15,847 nucleotides of DNA from Sphingomonadales bacterium (GCA_017302775.1 JAFLDC010000022.1:1-15847); one strand, 5' to 3'; shown: positions 6,619-15,489, numbered from the stretch's first letter. The notes: generated by a model not told the origin, from the letters alone. Numbers and translations are program-made.

Positions 6619-7746
6619 TTGACGGACATCACCATTCTCGGCTCCGGTTTTGCGGCGCTGACCGCCGCGCGCGAGCTGCGCAAGCGCGGTGTATCCGCGA
6701 AAATCACCATGATCTCGCCGCGCGAGGAGCTGCATTACCTGCCGAGCACCATCTGGATTCCGGCACATCTGCGAAAGGGCGAGGCGCTGAAGATTCCGCT
6801 GGCGCGCTTTCTCGCTCGCCATGACATCCACTTCGTCAAAGGCAGCGTTGAAGCCGTGCGCGAGGGCGGGCGACTTGTCGTCAGCGACGCCGGGGCATTC
6901 CGCAACGATCACCTGATCGTTGCAACAGGCGGGCGCTTCATCCGCAAGTTGCCGGGCATCGAGCATGCGCTCATCCCCTGCGAAGGGATTTCGGTGGGTG
7001 AAGAGATTGAGAAGCGCCTTGCTGACCTGAAAGGCGGCACCATCGCCTTCGGCTTTGCCACCAACCCGCTCGAACAAGGCGCGATGCGCGGTGGTCCTGT
7101 GTTCGAGTTCCTTTTCATCATCGATACGCTACTGCGCCGGCAGGGGCGGCGCGAAGCCTTCAACCTTGTGTTCTTCAACCCGGCGGAACGGCCCGGTGCG
7201 CGCCTAGGTCCCAAGGCGGTGGACGGACTTCTTGCCGAAATGGCGCGACGCGACATCAAGACCCATCTCGGCAGCAAGACCCTGCGATTTGAGGCGAACA
7301 AAGTTGTCACCGAAGCAGCGGAAATCGACGCCGATCTGATCCTTTTCATGCCTGGGCTGACAGGTCCGGCGTTTCTCGAAAACTCCGAACTGCCGCTCTC
7401 ACCCGGCGGGATGATCCGCGCCGATGAACAATGCCGCATCGAGGGGCTGGCCAACGCCTGGGTTGCGGGTGATTCAGGTTCGTTCCCCGGCCCCGAGTGG
7501 ATGCCCAAGCAGGCGCATCAGGCCGATCTGCAGGCTGTGACAGTGGCTGAGAATCTGGCCGCCGTTTTGGCGGGACGGCAGCCCAAAGCCCGATTCAAGC
7601 CGGAGCTGATCTGCATTGTCGATATGCTCGATGCTGGCGTTGTCGTGTTCCGCAACCTGAAATTCAATGTTGTCAGCCCGCGCCTCAAGGTCTTCCATTG
7701 GCTCAAGCGGCTGTTTGAGGGCTATTACCTGCGCTCCTTCCGCTGA
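6619..7746 (+). CDS. SQR/NDH-2-like FAD-dependent oxidoreductase
   Basis: A 375-aa protein that probably passes electrons from sulfide or another donor to quinone at the cytoplasmic membrane. It starts at TTG 6619 with GCGAGG 8 nt upstream. The N-terminal FAD Rossmann motif is LGSGFAALTAARELRKRG (7-24), the ATG motif VATGG lies at 101-105 and the second FAD motif is WVAGDSGSF (281-289). From memory of sulfide:quinone oxidoreductases, C121 and C332 (ELICIVDMLDAG) occupy the places of two of the three redox cysteines, whereas the middle one (C160 in Acidithiobacillus) is absent from the segment 148-160. The C-terminus (HWLKRLFEGYYLRSFR) looks like an amphipathic membrane anchor. It ends 3 nt from the convergent crp-type gene. 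NADH dehydrogenase-like activity is the alternative. Confidence 0.85.
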   Translation: MTDITILGSGFAALTAARELRKRGVSAKITMISPREELHYLPSTIWIPAHLRKGEALKIPLARFLARHDIHFVKGSVEAVREGGRLVVSDAGAFRNDHLIVATGGRFIRKLPGIEHALIPCEGISVGEEIEKRLADLKGGTIAFGFATNPLEQGAMRGGPVFEFLFIIDTLLRRQGRREAFNLVFFNPAERPGARLGPKAVDGLLAEMARRDIKTHLGSKTLRFEANKVVTEAAEIDADLILFMPGLTGPAFLENSELPLSPGGMIRADEQCRIEGLANAWVAGDSGSFPGPEWMPKQAHQADLQAVTVAENLAAVLAGRQPKARFKPELICIVDMLDAGVVVFRNLKFNVVSPRLKVFHWLKRLFEGYYLRSFR

Positions 7747-7749
7747 ACT

Positions 7750-8454
7750 TCAACGCTCCAGCGCGCGCTTCAGGCTCACGATATCGCACAGGAAGTGGTT
7801 GAAGCGCGGCTCGGAGATAAAGCCCTGCCGCTTGAGTTCCGCCATGGTACGGCTGGCCGTTTCTGTTGTCAGCCCCAGCACGGCACCCAGATCCTCCCGG
7901 CTGAACAGATCGCATCCCTCGTTGCCCTCTGCTTCTGCCAGCCAGAGCAGCAGGCGGATGACGCGGTCCCGCGCGGGGCCGGTCGAGAATTCGGTAATCC
8001 AGCGGTCTGCGTTGGAGAGCGCCTTGTGCCAGCGCGCCATCAGCTCATGGAAGAGCGCCGGGCGGCTTTGAGACAGCGAGCGCACGACATCGACGGGCAG
8101 ACGGCAGACTTCTGTCGGCTGAAGCGCGATGGCGGTATGCGGATATTCGTTGTCGATCAGCGCTTCCAGACCGACAAGGTCGGTCTTGCGCATCAGCCGC
8201 ACGATGCGCTGGGTGCCATCAGGCAGATATTGCACAAGCTTGATCAGCCCGGAGCGGATGGTGAACAGCGTCTGGGCTGGCTCGCCCGTGTCGTAGATCG
8301 TGGTGCCCACGGGAAAGAGCATCTGGTCCAGCGGGCGATGGAGGGATTCAAAATCGGCCTCTGCCAGCCCGGCGAACAAAACTGACTTGCGGATCACACA
8401 ATTCCCGCAATCCGCGACTCCCGTCCAAGCTTCCGACAATCCCACACGCTTCAA
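7750..8454 (-). CDS. Crp/Fnr-family transcriptional regulator
   Basis: A 234-aa regulator with an N-terminal cysteine pair (C16, C19 in DCGNC), a cyclic-nucleotide-binding-like beta barrel (about 28-130), a dimer helix and a C-terminal winged HTH (about 184-214). The recognition helix TTETASRTM keeps the E..SR triad (E198, S201, R202) that reads TTG half-sites in Fnr. C117 matches the fourth Fnr ligand, but the third position (C in CxxCxxRxxxLC proteins) is F27. The start is TTG 8454, overlapping the cydC stop by 4 nt with GAGGAAG upstream, so it is the last gene of the cyd operon. It probably controls the ATTGNGA-N2-TCGCAAT boxes here, including that of its own operon. Confidence 0.93.
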   Translation of the reverse strand: MKRVGLSEAWTGVADCGNCVIRKSVLFAGLAEADFESLHRPLDQMLFPVGTTIYDTGEPAQTLFTIRSGLIKLVQYLPDGTQRIVRLMRKTDLVGLEALIDNEYPHTAIALQPTEVCRLPVDVVRSLSQSRPALFHELMARWHKALSNADRWITEFSTGPARDRVIRLLLWLAEAEGNEGCDLFSREDLGAVLGLTTETASRTMAELKRQGFISEPRFNHFLCDIVSLKRALER

Positions 8455-10166
8455 CGCCTGCTTCCTCTTGTTGCCGCAAGACCTAGGGCAGGAATGAGAT
8501 CTTTCATCTCCTGCGGCGTGCCAACTCCAACAATTGTCCCGTTTTCGATCCAGAGGATGCGATTCATCCGTTCAAGCCGCGCACTGCGGTGGGTCAGCAG
8601 CAGGATGGTCTTGTTTGGGGCACTCTCGAGAAGAGCGTCAAGAACCTGTGCTTCCGTCCCGGCATCCAGCCCTTCGGTGGGTTCATCCAGCACGAGAACG
8701 GGCGCGTCACGCAGCAAGGCACGTGCCAGCGCAAGACGCCGCGCCTGCCCGCCGGAGAGCGCATGGCCATGAGCGCCGACAAAGCTATCGAACCCTTTGG
8801 GAAGGCTCTCAATGAAGGGCAGGACCTGCGCGACCCTGCAGGCGTACTCCAGCTCAGCTTGCGAGGCCTCCGGCCTCGCCATCAACAGGTTTTCCCGCAC
8901 GCTGGCGCTGAACAGGAAGGCATCTTGCGACAACAGCGCGATATGCTCCCGAAGGCTCTCTACAGCAAGCGCCTGCACATTCTGGCCGCCCAGGGTGATC
9001 TTTCCTGTTTGCGGCGCATGGAAGCGCAACAACAGCGCGGCAAGGGTCGATTTGCCCGAACCACTGGGACCCAGCAGGGCCACACGCTCCCCGGCCCTGA
9101 CGGTCAGCGAGAATTGCGATAGGGCAGGGCTGATCGCACCGGGGTAGGTGAAGCCCACGTCATCGAAGGCGATGTAACCCGCCGGTGCCTTGAGCCCGGC
9201 ACCGTTATCTCGCGCGCCTTCGGCGGCGCTTTCAGCATCCAGCAGGGCGAAGAGCCGCCGCGCCGCTTCGCAGACGGCCGGGATATGCTGGAGCGCGGGC
9301 GGAATCTGAGCCGCGCTGTCGAACATCGCAAGGCACAGAAAGACCGCCAGCGCAAAATCCGGGCTGGCGATGGTTGCGCCCGCCCCCAGCCCGAGCAACC
9401 CGGCCAGCGCCAGAAAGCCGGACAGTTGCAGCCCCGCATGGGAGGCTGCATTGAGACGGTGATGCCTGTCTTCCGCTGTCAGCACCGCTTCGCTCGCGGC
9501 CAGAACCTGCATCCGGTGGCGATGATGGGGATCATGGATCGCGAGTTCCGCCGAGGCTTCCACGACCTCGATCAGCCGCGTGTTGAGCGCATCCGTCTGC
9601 CCCGGCAGGGCGCGCGCAGAAGGCGCACCAAGCTTCGCCAGCACCAGCGGAAAGACCAGCGCACCGGCGAGCAGCCCCGACAGCACCAGCATGCCGAACG
9701 AAGGGTTCAGCCAAAGCAGGTAGCCCAGCGCCGGAACAAGGGCGAGCCCGGCCCCGAGCAGCGGGGAGACGATGCGCAGGAACGCGAATTCCAGCCGGTC
9801 GATATCGCCCTTGAGGCGATTGAGCAGCACGCCGCCCGCTTCGCGCGATGTTTGCCGCTCCATCGCGGCGAAAAGCTTCGGGCGCAAGGCAGCAACAAAA
9901 CGCAGGGTCGCATCATGGCCGATCAAACGCTCGGCATAGCGGCCGCCGGTGCGCACCATGGCACAGGCACGGATGATGGCCGCGGGGGTGAAATAGTTGA
10001 TGGAGGCGCCCGCAAGCCCGGCGAGCGCCATGCTGGTGATGAACCAGCCGGAGAGTGCCAGCAGCACAATGCTCGCCAGCATCGTGATCGCGCCCAGCCC
10101 AACGGTGAGCGCCATCCAGCCGGCATGGGGACGCATCAGTGCAAGGAGCCGCAGGAGGGGGCTCAT
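8451..10166 (-). CDS. cydC: CydC, ABC transporter subunit of the CydDC thiol exporter
   Basis: A 571-aa half-transporter: about six membrane helices (residues 15-300) followed by a nucleotide-binding domain with Walker A GPSGSGKS (366-373), signature LSGGQ (470-474), Walker B LVLDEP (491-496) and H-loop H526. With CydD it forms the heterodimer that moves cysteine/glutathione, or handles heme, to the periplasm and is needed to assemble cytochrome bd. The ATG at 10166 overlaps the cydD stop (ATGA), preceded by GGAGG, and its own stop overlaps the crp-type start, so the three genes are coupled. Length is normal for the family. Confidence 0.95.
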   Translation of the reverse strand: MSPLLRLLALMRPHAGWMALTVGLGAITMLASIVLLALSGWFITSMALAGLAGASINYFTPAAIIRACAMVRTGGRYAERLIGHDATLRFVAALRPKLFAAMERQTSREAGGVLLNRLKGDIDRLEFAFLRIVSPLLGAGLALVPALGYLLWLNPSFGMLVLSGLLAGALVFPLVLAKLGAPSARALPGQTDALNTRLIEVVEASAELAIHDPHHRHRMQVLAASEAVLTAEDRHHRLNAASHAGLQLSGFLALAGLLGLGAGATIASPDFALAVFLCLAMFDSAAQIPPALQHIPAVCEAARRLFALLDAESAAEGARDNGAGLKAPAGYIAFDDVGFTYPGAISPALSQFSLTVRAGERVALLGPSGSGKSTLAALLLRFHAPQTGKITLGGQNVQALAVESLREHIALLSQDAFLFSASVRENLLMARPEASQAELEYACRVAQVLPFIESLPKGFDSFVGAHGHALSGGQARRLALARALLRDAPVLVLDEPTEGLDAGTEAQVLDALLESAPNKTILLLTHRSARLERMNRILWIENGTIVGVGTPQEMKDLIPALGLAATRGSRR

Positions 10167-11881
10167 GGTGCCGCCTCCGTGGATGACGCTGCCCCGCGTT
10201 GTTCAATGCGGGTGATGCGCCCGGCCGCCAGTGTCACGATGGTATCGGCCAGCGCAAGAAGCTCACCCCTGTGTACGATCATCACCACAGTGCGTCCCTT
10301 GGCGGCGGTGGCGATAGCCTCCCGCACTTGGATAGAGCTTTCAGCATCAAGGTGGGCGGTCGGCTCGTCCAGCAGGAGCAGGGGAGAATCGCGGTAAAGG
10401 GCGCGCGCCAGCGCGATGCGATGGACCTCGCCGCCCGAAAGCCCCTGGCCGCCATCACCGATCACAGTGTCATAGCCTTGGGGCAGCGCCTCGATCCGCG
10501 CGGCGATGCCCGCCTTGAGCGCCGCAGCCCTCACCCTCGCCGCATCCGGCACCGCACCGCCCATGGCGATGTTATCCACGACGCTGGCCTCCAGCAGCAT
10601 CGGGCGTTGCGGCACATAGGCGATATGCTCACGCCAGCTCTGCGGGGTGATATCCGTCAGGGGGATGCCATTGACGAGAAGACGCCCGCCCGAGGGGGAA
10701 ACAAACCCCATGATGAGGCTCAAGAGGCTTGATTTGCCAGCCCCGGATTCCCCCACCAGCGCGACGCAGGCCCCAGCCGGAATATCGAGCGAGAGGGGCT
10801 CCAGCGCCCGTCGCCCCTCTCCATAATTCAGCGAGACCCCGTCAAAACGCAGCGAAACCGCCTCGAAACGCGCAACCTCCGTGCCCGATTTTACGGGTTG
10901 GGCAGCCGCCCACCCCTGTTCCAGGGTGGCGAGGCGCTCTGCCGCGCCCAGCGCTTCCATGCGGGCGTGATAGGCGGCGCCCATGGCGCGCAAAGGCGAA
11001 TAGAACTCCGGTGCCAGCAACAGGATGAAAATGCCCTCGAAATAGGGCAGTTGCCCCCACATCAGCCGGAAGCCGATGAAAACCGCGAGCATGGCGATGG
11101 AAACCGTGGCGAAGAATTCCAGCGTCAGCGAAGAGAGGAAGGCGATGCGCAGCACGGCCATGGTTTTCAGGCGATAGCGCTCGGCGGCATCGGCGACGGC
11201 ATGGGTCATCCGCGCCCCGGCGTTGAAGGCGCGCAGGATCGGCAAGCCTTGGATGGCGTCAAGAAACTGGCCCGAAAGACGCTGCAACTCGCCCCATTGC
11301 CTGACGTTGAGTGCTTCCGCGCCCTTGCCGATCAACACCATGAACAGCGGGATGAGCGGCGCCGTGACAATGAAGACAGCCGCGGATATCAGGTCCACCG
11401 GCAGGATCGCGGCAAAGATCAGCAACGGCAGCGTGCTGGCGTGAACACGGGCAGGCAGATAACGTGAGAAGAAGGGCTCGATGGCCCGCGCGCCCTCGCC
11501 CAGCAGCGCGACAATCTCGCCGGAAGGGCGCGACGCCAGTGCCACAGGTCCGGCCTTGGTGAGCTTTTCGAGCAGATCAAGGCGCAACACTCGCACCGCC
11601 TTCAGCCCGGCCCGGAAGGCAAGACGATCAGCCAGGAAGCCCGCGCCGACGCGGATAAGCAGCACCAGCACGAAAAGGAGCATCGCACCCCGTTGCGGTG
11701 TGCGATGCTCCACAATCAGCGCATGAAGGAAGCCGGCGAGCCAATACGCCTGCGCCACCACCGCAAGGGCGATGACCCCGTTGGCGGCGTATGCCCGCCG
11801 GAGGTCTATGCTTGCTGCCGGGCGCAGCCTCGCAAGGAGAGCCGCGCCCGCATCAGAGGCTTGGGGAGGCCCTTCGCGCAA
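10163..11881 (-). CDS. cydD: CydD, ABC transporter subunit of the CydDC thiol exporter
   Basis: A 572-aa ABC half-transporter with membrane helices in residues 35-300 and a nucleotide-binding domain: Walker A GESGAGKS (377-384), signature LSGGE (481-485, E in place of the usual Q), Walker B LLLLDEP (501-507) and H537. It is the partner of CydC in assembly of cytochrome bd. The proposed TTG start at 11881 lies 17 nt after the cydX stop; its ribosome site is weak (AAAG) and the first ten residues look poorly structured, so the true start is uncertain. Transcribed with cydABX upstream and overlapping cydC downstream. Confidence 0.93.
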   Translation of the reverse strand: MREGPPQASDAGAALLARLRPAASIDLRRAYAANGVIALAVVAQAYWLAGFLHALIVEHRTPQRGAMLLFVLVLLIRVGAGFLADRLAFRAGLKAVRVLRLDLLEKLTKAGPVALASRPSGEIVALLGEGARAIEPFFSRYLPARVHASTLPLLIFAAILPVDLISAAVFIVTAPLIPLFMVLIGKGAEALNVRQWGELQRLSGQFLDAIQGLPILRAFNAGARMTHAVADAAERYRLKTMAVLRIAFLSSLTLEFFATVSIAMLAVFIGFRLMWGQLPYFEGIFILLLAPEFYSPLRAMGAAYHARMEALGAAERLATLEQGWAAAQPVKSGTEVARFEAVSLRFDGVSLNYGEGRRALEPLSLDIPAGACVALVGESGAGKSSLLSLIMGFVSPSGGRLLVNGIPLTDITPQSWREHIAYVPQRPMLLEASVVDNIAMGGAVPDAARVRAAALKAGIAARIEALPQGYDTVIGDGGQGLSGGEVHRIALARALYRDSPLLLLDEPTAHLDAESSIQVREAIATAAKGRTVVMIVHRGELLALADTIVTLAAGRITRIEQRGAASSTEAAP

Positions 11882-11898
11882 AGGGGGCGATCTTTGTG

Positions 11899-12039
11899 TC
11901 AGCGGACGCGGCTGACAGGCGCAAGGGGCGCACCGCCATCCTCGGGGTCCAGAACGCTCTGGAATTCATACCACATGACATTGATGACCCCGAGGGCGAG
12001 CGCCGCCGTGACACCGAGAATCCACGCGAAATACCACAT
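11899..12039 (-). CDS. cydX: CydX, small subunit of cytochrome bd oxidase
   Basis: A 46-aa single-span membrane protein read from ATG 12039 on the minus strand. It begins MWYFAWILGV and continues with ALGVINVMWYE, the hallmark of the CydX/YbgT family. The hydrophobic helix covers residues 2-22, and a short polar tail follows. CydX binds CydA and stabilises the heme groups. AAGGGAC stands about 9 nt upstream of the start; the gap from the cydB stop is 16 nt. The position between cydB and cydD is as expected for an operon of this type. Confidence 0.93.
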   Translation of the reverse strand: MWYFAWILGVTAALALGVINVMWYEFQSVLDPEDGGAPLAPVSRVR

Positions 12040-12055
12040 TGCTAAAGTCCCTTGT

Positions 12056-13207
12056 TCAGTAGGCGTGGTGTTTTTTGGCTTCGATCTGCGCCAGCGTTAC
12101 CTTGCCCCACATGGCGCGATAAGCCCACAGCGTGTACCCCAGTACGATCGGCAGGAAGATCACCACCGCGCCCAGCATGATCTTGAGCGTGAGGTGGCTT
12201 GAAGCGGCATCCCACAGGGTCAGACTGGAATTCGGCTGCGAGCTGGAGGGCATCACGAAGGGGAACATCGCGGCCCCCGCGGTGGCGACGATGCCGGTGA
12301 GCCCCAGCGCGCTCATGAGAAAGCCGAGGCCGGGTCGCCATATACGTGCCGCCAGTGCCGCCAGCAGCGGGCCAGCCAGCCCCAGCGCCGGCAGCAGCAT
12401 GGCCACCGGCAGTTTGCTGTAAATGTCGAACCAGGCGCCGGGCGCGCGGACCACTTCTTTTGCCAGCGGGTTCGGCAGGGCCGAATGCGCGGGTTCGGAG
12501 ACGATGCGATAGCCGTCGATCCCCAGCCAGACCCAGAGGCCCGCCAACGCGAAGAGCACCGGCACCAGCACGCCCATAATACTCGCGGCTGTGCGAGCAC
12601 GGGCCGCGATCACGCCCTCGGTGCGCCATTGCAGCCAGAGCGCGCCATGAAGCGCCAGCATGCCGACGCTGATCACCCCCGCCAGCAGTGCGAAGGGATT
12701 GAGCAGCGGAATGAGTGCCCAGAGGAAAGGGGCGTCATAATGCGGCTTGAGGAAGGCATCGAGGTGGAACGGCACGCCTTGCAGCAGATTGCCGAAGGCC
12801 ACGCCGAAAATCAGCGCCGGCACCAGCCCACCCACGAAGAGGCCCCAGTCCCAGGCATTGCGCCATTGCGGGCTTTCCAACTTGGAGCGGTAATCAAAGC
12901 CGACAGGGCGGAAAAACAGCGCCACCAGCACCAGCAGCATGGCAAGGTAGAAGCCGGAGAAAGCTGCCGCATAAACCGCCGGCCAAGCGGCGAAAATCGC
13001 GCCGCCCGCCGTGATTAGCCAGACCTGGTTGCCGTCCCAATGCGGACCAACGGTGTTGATGATGACGCGGCGCTCGGGGTCATTCCTGCCGAGGAAGGGC
13101 AGCAGGATGCCAACCCCCATATCCATGCCGTCGGCGATAGCAAAGCCGATGAGCAGGATGCCGACCAGCGCCCACCAGACCAGTTTGAGGGTTTCATAAT
13201 CGAGCAT
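12056..13207 (-). CDS. cydB: Cytochrome bd ubiquinol oxidase subunit II
   Basis: A 383-aa integral membrane protein with repeated hydrophobic helices across its length. It starts [16 protein letters not shown] and contains the conserved [23 protein letters not shown] region (54-76), where W57 and D58 match the residues of the E. coli proton/heme region. It pairs with CydA to form the quinol oxidase that reduces oxygen to water with high affinity and tolerance of sulfide, NO and cyanide. ATG 13207 has AAAGGA 8 nt upstream and lies 24 nt after the cydA stop. Length agrees with the family (about 380 aa). Confidence 0.97.
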   Translation of the reverse strand: MLDYETLKLVWWALVGILLIGFAIADGMDMGVGILLPFLGRNDPERRVIINTVGPHWDGNQVWLITAGGAIFAAWPAVYAAAFSGFYLAMLLVLVALFFRPVGFDYRSKLESPQWRNAWDWGLFVGGLVPALIFGVAFGNLLQGVPFHLDAFLKPHYDAPFLWALIPLLNPFALLAGVISVGMLALHGALWLQWRTEGVIAARARTAASIMGVLVPVLFALAGLWVWLGIDGYRIVSEPAHSALPNPLAKEVVRAPGAWFDIYSKLPVAMLLPALGLAGPLLAALAARIWRPGLGFLMSALGLTGIVATAGAAMFPFVMPSSSQPNSSLTLWDAASSHLTLKIMLGAVVIFLPIVLGYTLWAYRAMWGKVTLAQIEAKKHHAY

Positions 13208-13231
13208 GGCTCGTTCCTTTCCTCGTGCGCG

Positions 13232-14809
13232 TTATTCGGCGGGGTGAAGCTGGCCCGCGCCAGCGCGTTCGAAGTGGTAGCGCCCGGTATGGAGCGAACT
13301 CGGCCCCAACCGCGCGAAGCGGAACATCAGGAACATCTCGATGGCGAGCAGCACCGAATAGAAGATCAGGTAGGCCGCCATGGAGGCAATGATATCGGCC
13401 GTCGTGAGGGCAGAGGTGGCAAGAAATGTCGGCAGAACCTCGCCGATGGCCCAGGGCTGGCGGCCATATTCCGCCACGAACCAGCCCATCTCGCAGGCAA
13501 GCCATGGCAGCGGAATGCTCCAGACCAGAATGTGCAGGAGCCAACGATTCTGCTCCAGTTTGCGCCGGGCCAGCAGGTAAGAGGAGAGCGCAAACATTGC
13601 CAGCATCGCAAAGCCGAAGGCCACCATGATGCGGAAGCTCCAGAAGAGATAGGGCACGTGAGGAACGCTGTCCCATACAGCCTTCTTGATGTCTGCCTCG
13701 CTCGCCTGCGCCGGGTCCTTCACATAGCGCTTGAGCAGCAGCCCATAGCCAAGGTCCTTCTTGTGCGCCTCGAAGGTGGCCTTGGTCGCTTCGCTGGTGT
13801 CGCGCGCGCGCAGTTTTTCCAGCGCGCCATAGGCCTTGATGCCGGAGCGCACGCGTGCCTCGTTCTTTTCCACGAGGTCTGCGATGCCCGGCACCTGCTT
13901 GTCGAGCGAACGGGTGGCGATCATCCCCAGAGCATAGGGAATCTGCACCTCAAGGCGGTTCTCGCGCTTGTCCTGATCGGGAATGGCGATCAGGTTGAAG
14001 TTCGCCGGGGCCTTCTGGGTGTGCCATTCCGCCTCGATGGCGGCGAGCTTCATTTTCTGGACATCGCCCAGCTCATAGCCGCTCTCGTCGCCCAGCACGA
14101 TCACCGACAGCGAGGAGGCCAGGCCGAAGGCAGCAGCAACGGCAAACGAGCGCTTCGCAAAGGCGATATCCCGCCCCTTGAGCAGATACCAAGCGGAAAT
14201 ACCGACGACGAACATGGACGCCGTGACATAGCCGGCCGCCACTGTGTGGATGAATTTGACCTGTGCCACCGGGTTGAACACCACCGCCCAGAAGTCGGTC
14301 ATCTCCATGCGCATGGTTTCGGCGGAGAATTCCGCGCCGACCGGGTTCTGCATCCAGCCGTTGGCGATGAGAATCCAAAGCGCCGAAAGGTTGGTGCCCA
14401 GCGCCGTCATGAAGGTGACGCCGAGGTATTTGACCCGCGATAGCCTGTCGCGCCCCAGCAGCAGCAGCCCGACAAACGTACTTTCGAGGAAGAAGGCCAT
14501 CAGCCCTTCGATGGCGAGCGGGGCGCCGAAAACATCTCCCACGTAATGTGAGTAATATGCCCAATTCGTGCCGAACTGGAATTCCATGGTGAGCCCGGTA
14601 GTGACGCCCAACGCAAAGTTGATGGCAAAGAGCTTGGTCCAGAACCGCGACATGTCGCGGTAGATTTCCTTGCCCGTCATCACGAAGACGCTCTCCATGA
14701 TGACGATGATCCAGCTCAGCCCCAACGTGAGCGGCACAAAGAGAAAATGATACATCGCGACCGCGGCAAACTGCCAGCGCGACAGATCCACAAAGGCTTG
14801 GTCGATCAT
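13232..14809 (-). CDS. cydA: Cytochrome bd ubiquinol oxidase subunit I, long Q-loop type
   Basis: A 525-aa heme-bearing subunit. Heme ligands are visible by correspondence with E. coli: H21 (YHFLFVPLTLG), H188 (KFIHTVAAGY) and M441 (CEMGWFVAEYGRQPW), as are E101 and E109 in LAIEGLMAFFLES. The Q-loop is long (about 250-385), including KLAAIEAEW with K254 and E259, the proposed quinol contacts, so this is the E. coli-like L-subfamily rather than CIO type. ATG 14809 follows GAGGAG. It is the first gene of the operon cydA-cydB-cydX-cydD-cydC-crp, and the Fnr-like palindrome at 14908-14923 lies 98 nt upstream. Confidence 0.98.
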   Translation of the reverse strand: MIDQAFVDLSRWQFAAVAMYHFLFVPLTLGLSWIIVIMESVFVMTGKEIYRDMSRFWTKLFAINFALGVTTGLTMEFQFGTNWAYYSHYVGDVFGAPLAIEGLMAFFLESTFVGLLLLGRDRLSRVKYLGVTFMTALGTNLSALWILIANGWMQNPVGAEFSAETMRMEMTDFWAVVFNPVAQVKFIHTVAAGYVTASMFVVGISAWYLLKGRDIAFAKRSFAVAAAFGLASSLSVIVLGDESGYELGDVQKMKLAAIEAEWHTQKAPANFNLIAIPDQDKRENRLEVQIPYALGMIATRSLDKQVPGIADLVEKNEARVRSGIKAYGALEKLRARDTSEATKATFEAHKKDLGYGLLLKRYVKDPAQASEADIKKAVWDSVPHVPYLFWSFRIMVAFGFAMLAMFALSSYLLARRKLEQNRWLLHILVWSIPLPWLACEMGWFVAEYGRQPWAIGEVLPTFLATSALTTADIIASMAAYLIFYSVLLAIEMFLMFRFARLGPSSLHTGRYHFERAGAGQLHPAE

Positions 14810-14907
14810 GAGGGAAGGCTCCTCGATTTCCGGTGCACCGCCACGCCAGGACGCGAGGCAGGTCTACCCGACTATCTGCCAACCTTTCCGTCCCGCGGCT
14901 ATCTCTC

Positions 14908-14923
14908 ATTGCGAAGTCGCAAT
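14908..14923 (-). promoter_or_regulatory. Fnr-like perfect palindrome ATTGCGAAGTCGCAAT (cyd operon)
   Basis: Perfect 7-bp arms ATTGCGA and TCGCAAT separated by AG; read as TTGCG-N4-CGCAA it has Fnr spacing. It lies in the 133-base gap between cydA and the upstream small gene, 98 nt before the cydA ATG. A GATAGT that could serve as -10 lies at 14871-14876 on the minus strand (weak). This is the most symmetric of the four copies. Confidence 0.72.
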
Positions 14924-14942
14924 CGAGCTCTGAAATTTCTCC

Positions 14943-15371
14943 CTAGAACCCGGCGTTCTGCGCGATGCCCCTCGCAATGCCCTTCCGCACGATGCCATGG
15001 GCCCACCCCTCCATCGCGCTGTTGGCGAGGGGCATTGGCGTTTCAAGAAAGCTGATCACGTAGCGATCCCTCATCTCGGCAATTCCAATCGAACGCGGGC
15101 GAAGCGCCAGGATTTCCGGGTTGGGGATCGACATGCCAAAACAGAAGACAACATTCTTGGCATCAAGAATGGAGGAGTCGATTTCTCCCTCCGCCAACGC
15201 TTGCGTATGGGCGTAGTGATCGAAAACAGCAATGAAACGCGCAAAATGATGCGCCTCGATTTTGGATCGGAAGTGCGCCGCCAGCGCGTCGACCGAGGTA
15301 AGGTCGGTCTCGCTCTTCGGAACATCGAGCGTGAAAATCGGATATCGCTCGTAAACGATGCGCTGTTCCAT
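14943..15371 (-). CDS. Conserved small protein of unknown function (possibly DUF6858)
   Basis: A 142-aa soluble-looking protein starting MEQRIVYERYPIFTLDV at ATG 15371, preceded by AAGGGGG 7 nt upstream; a longer frame to 15491 has no ribosome site and runs through the regulatory box region. Strong family-like motifs are FDHYAHT, AKNVVFCFG, ILALRPRSIG and FLETPMP. From memory these fit a conserved domain of unknown function that I associate with the name DUF6858, but I cannot verify this. The histidine/tyrosine cluster in FDHYAHT and the single Cys in FCFG may be functional. It is transcribed toward cydA, 133 nt away, with its own upstream Fnr-like box, so it is probably co-regulated rather than in one operon. 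Confidence 0.8.
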   Translation of the reverse strand: MEQRIVYERYPIFTLDVPKSETDLTSVDALAAHFRSKIEAHHFARFIAVFDHYAHTQALAEGEIDSSILDAKNVVFCFGMSIPNPEILALRPRSIGIAEMRDRYVISFLETPMPLANSAMEGWAHGIVRKGIARGIAQNAGF

Positions 15372-15473
15372 CCGCGCCCCCTTTTTTCGTCGCACGATCG
15401 AAGCGCTCGACGAACCGGAGTGGGTCAATAGCGCTAGTCCGGCCCAAAGCTGCGCTGACCGACAAACTGTTTC

Positions 15474-15489
15474 ATTGAGAAATCGCAAC
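15474..15489 (-). promoter_or_regulatory. Fnr-like box ATTGAGAAATCGCAAC
   Basis: TTGAG (15475-15479), AAAT, CGCAA (15484-15488): one half-site is perfect, the other carries A at the variable position. It lies 102 nt upstream of the ATG at 15371, on the side of the minus-strand small gene. Same spacing and flanks as the copies before cydA and the SQR-like gene. Confidence 0.62.

Noticed and set aside
7744..7770. Terminator between the convergent flavoprotein and regulator genes
   Set aside because: The stops are 3 nt apart and the only palindrome (AGCGCGCGCT) lies inside the regulator gene with no T run.
9285..10397. 370-aa plus-strand ORF opposite cydC/cydD
   Set aside because: Antisense shadow rich in R, Q and G without motifs; the opposite strand has complete ABC signatures.
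13040..14443. 467-aa plus-strand ORF across cydB and cydA
   Set aside because: It runs antisense to two unmistakable membrane-protein genes and its product is a charge-rich sequence typical of a shadow frame.
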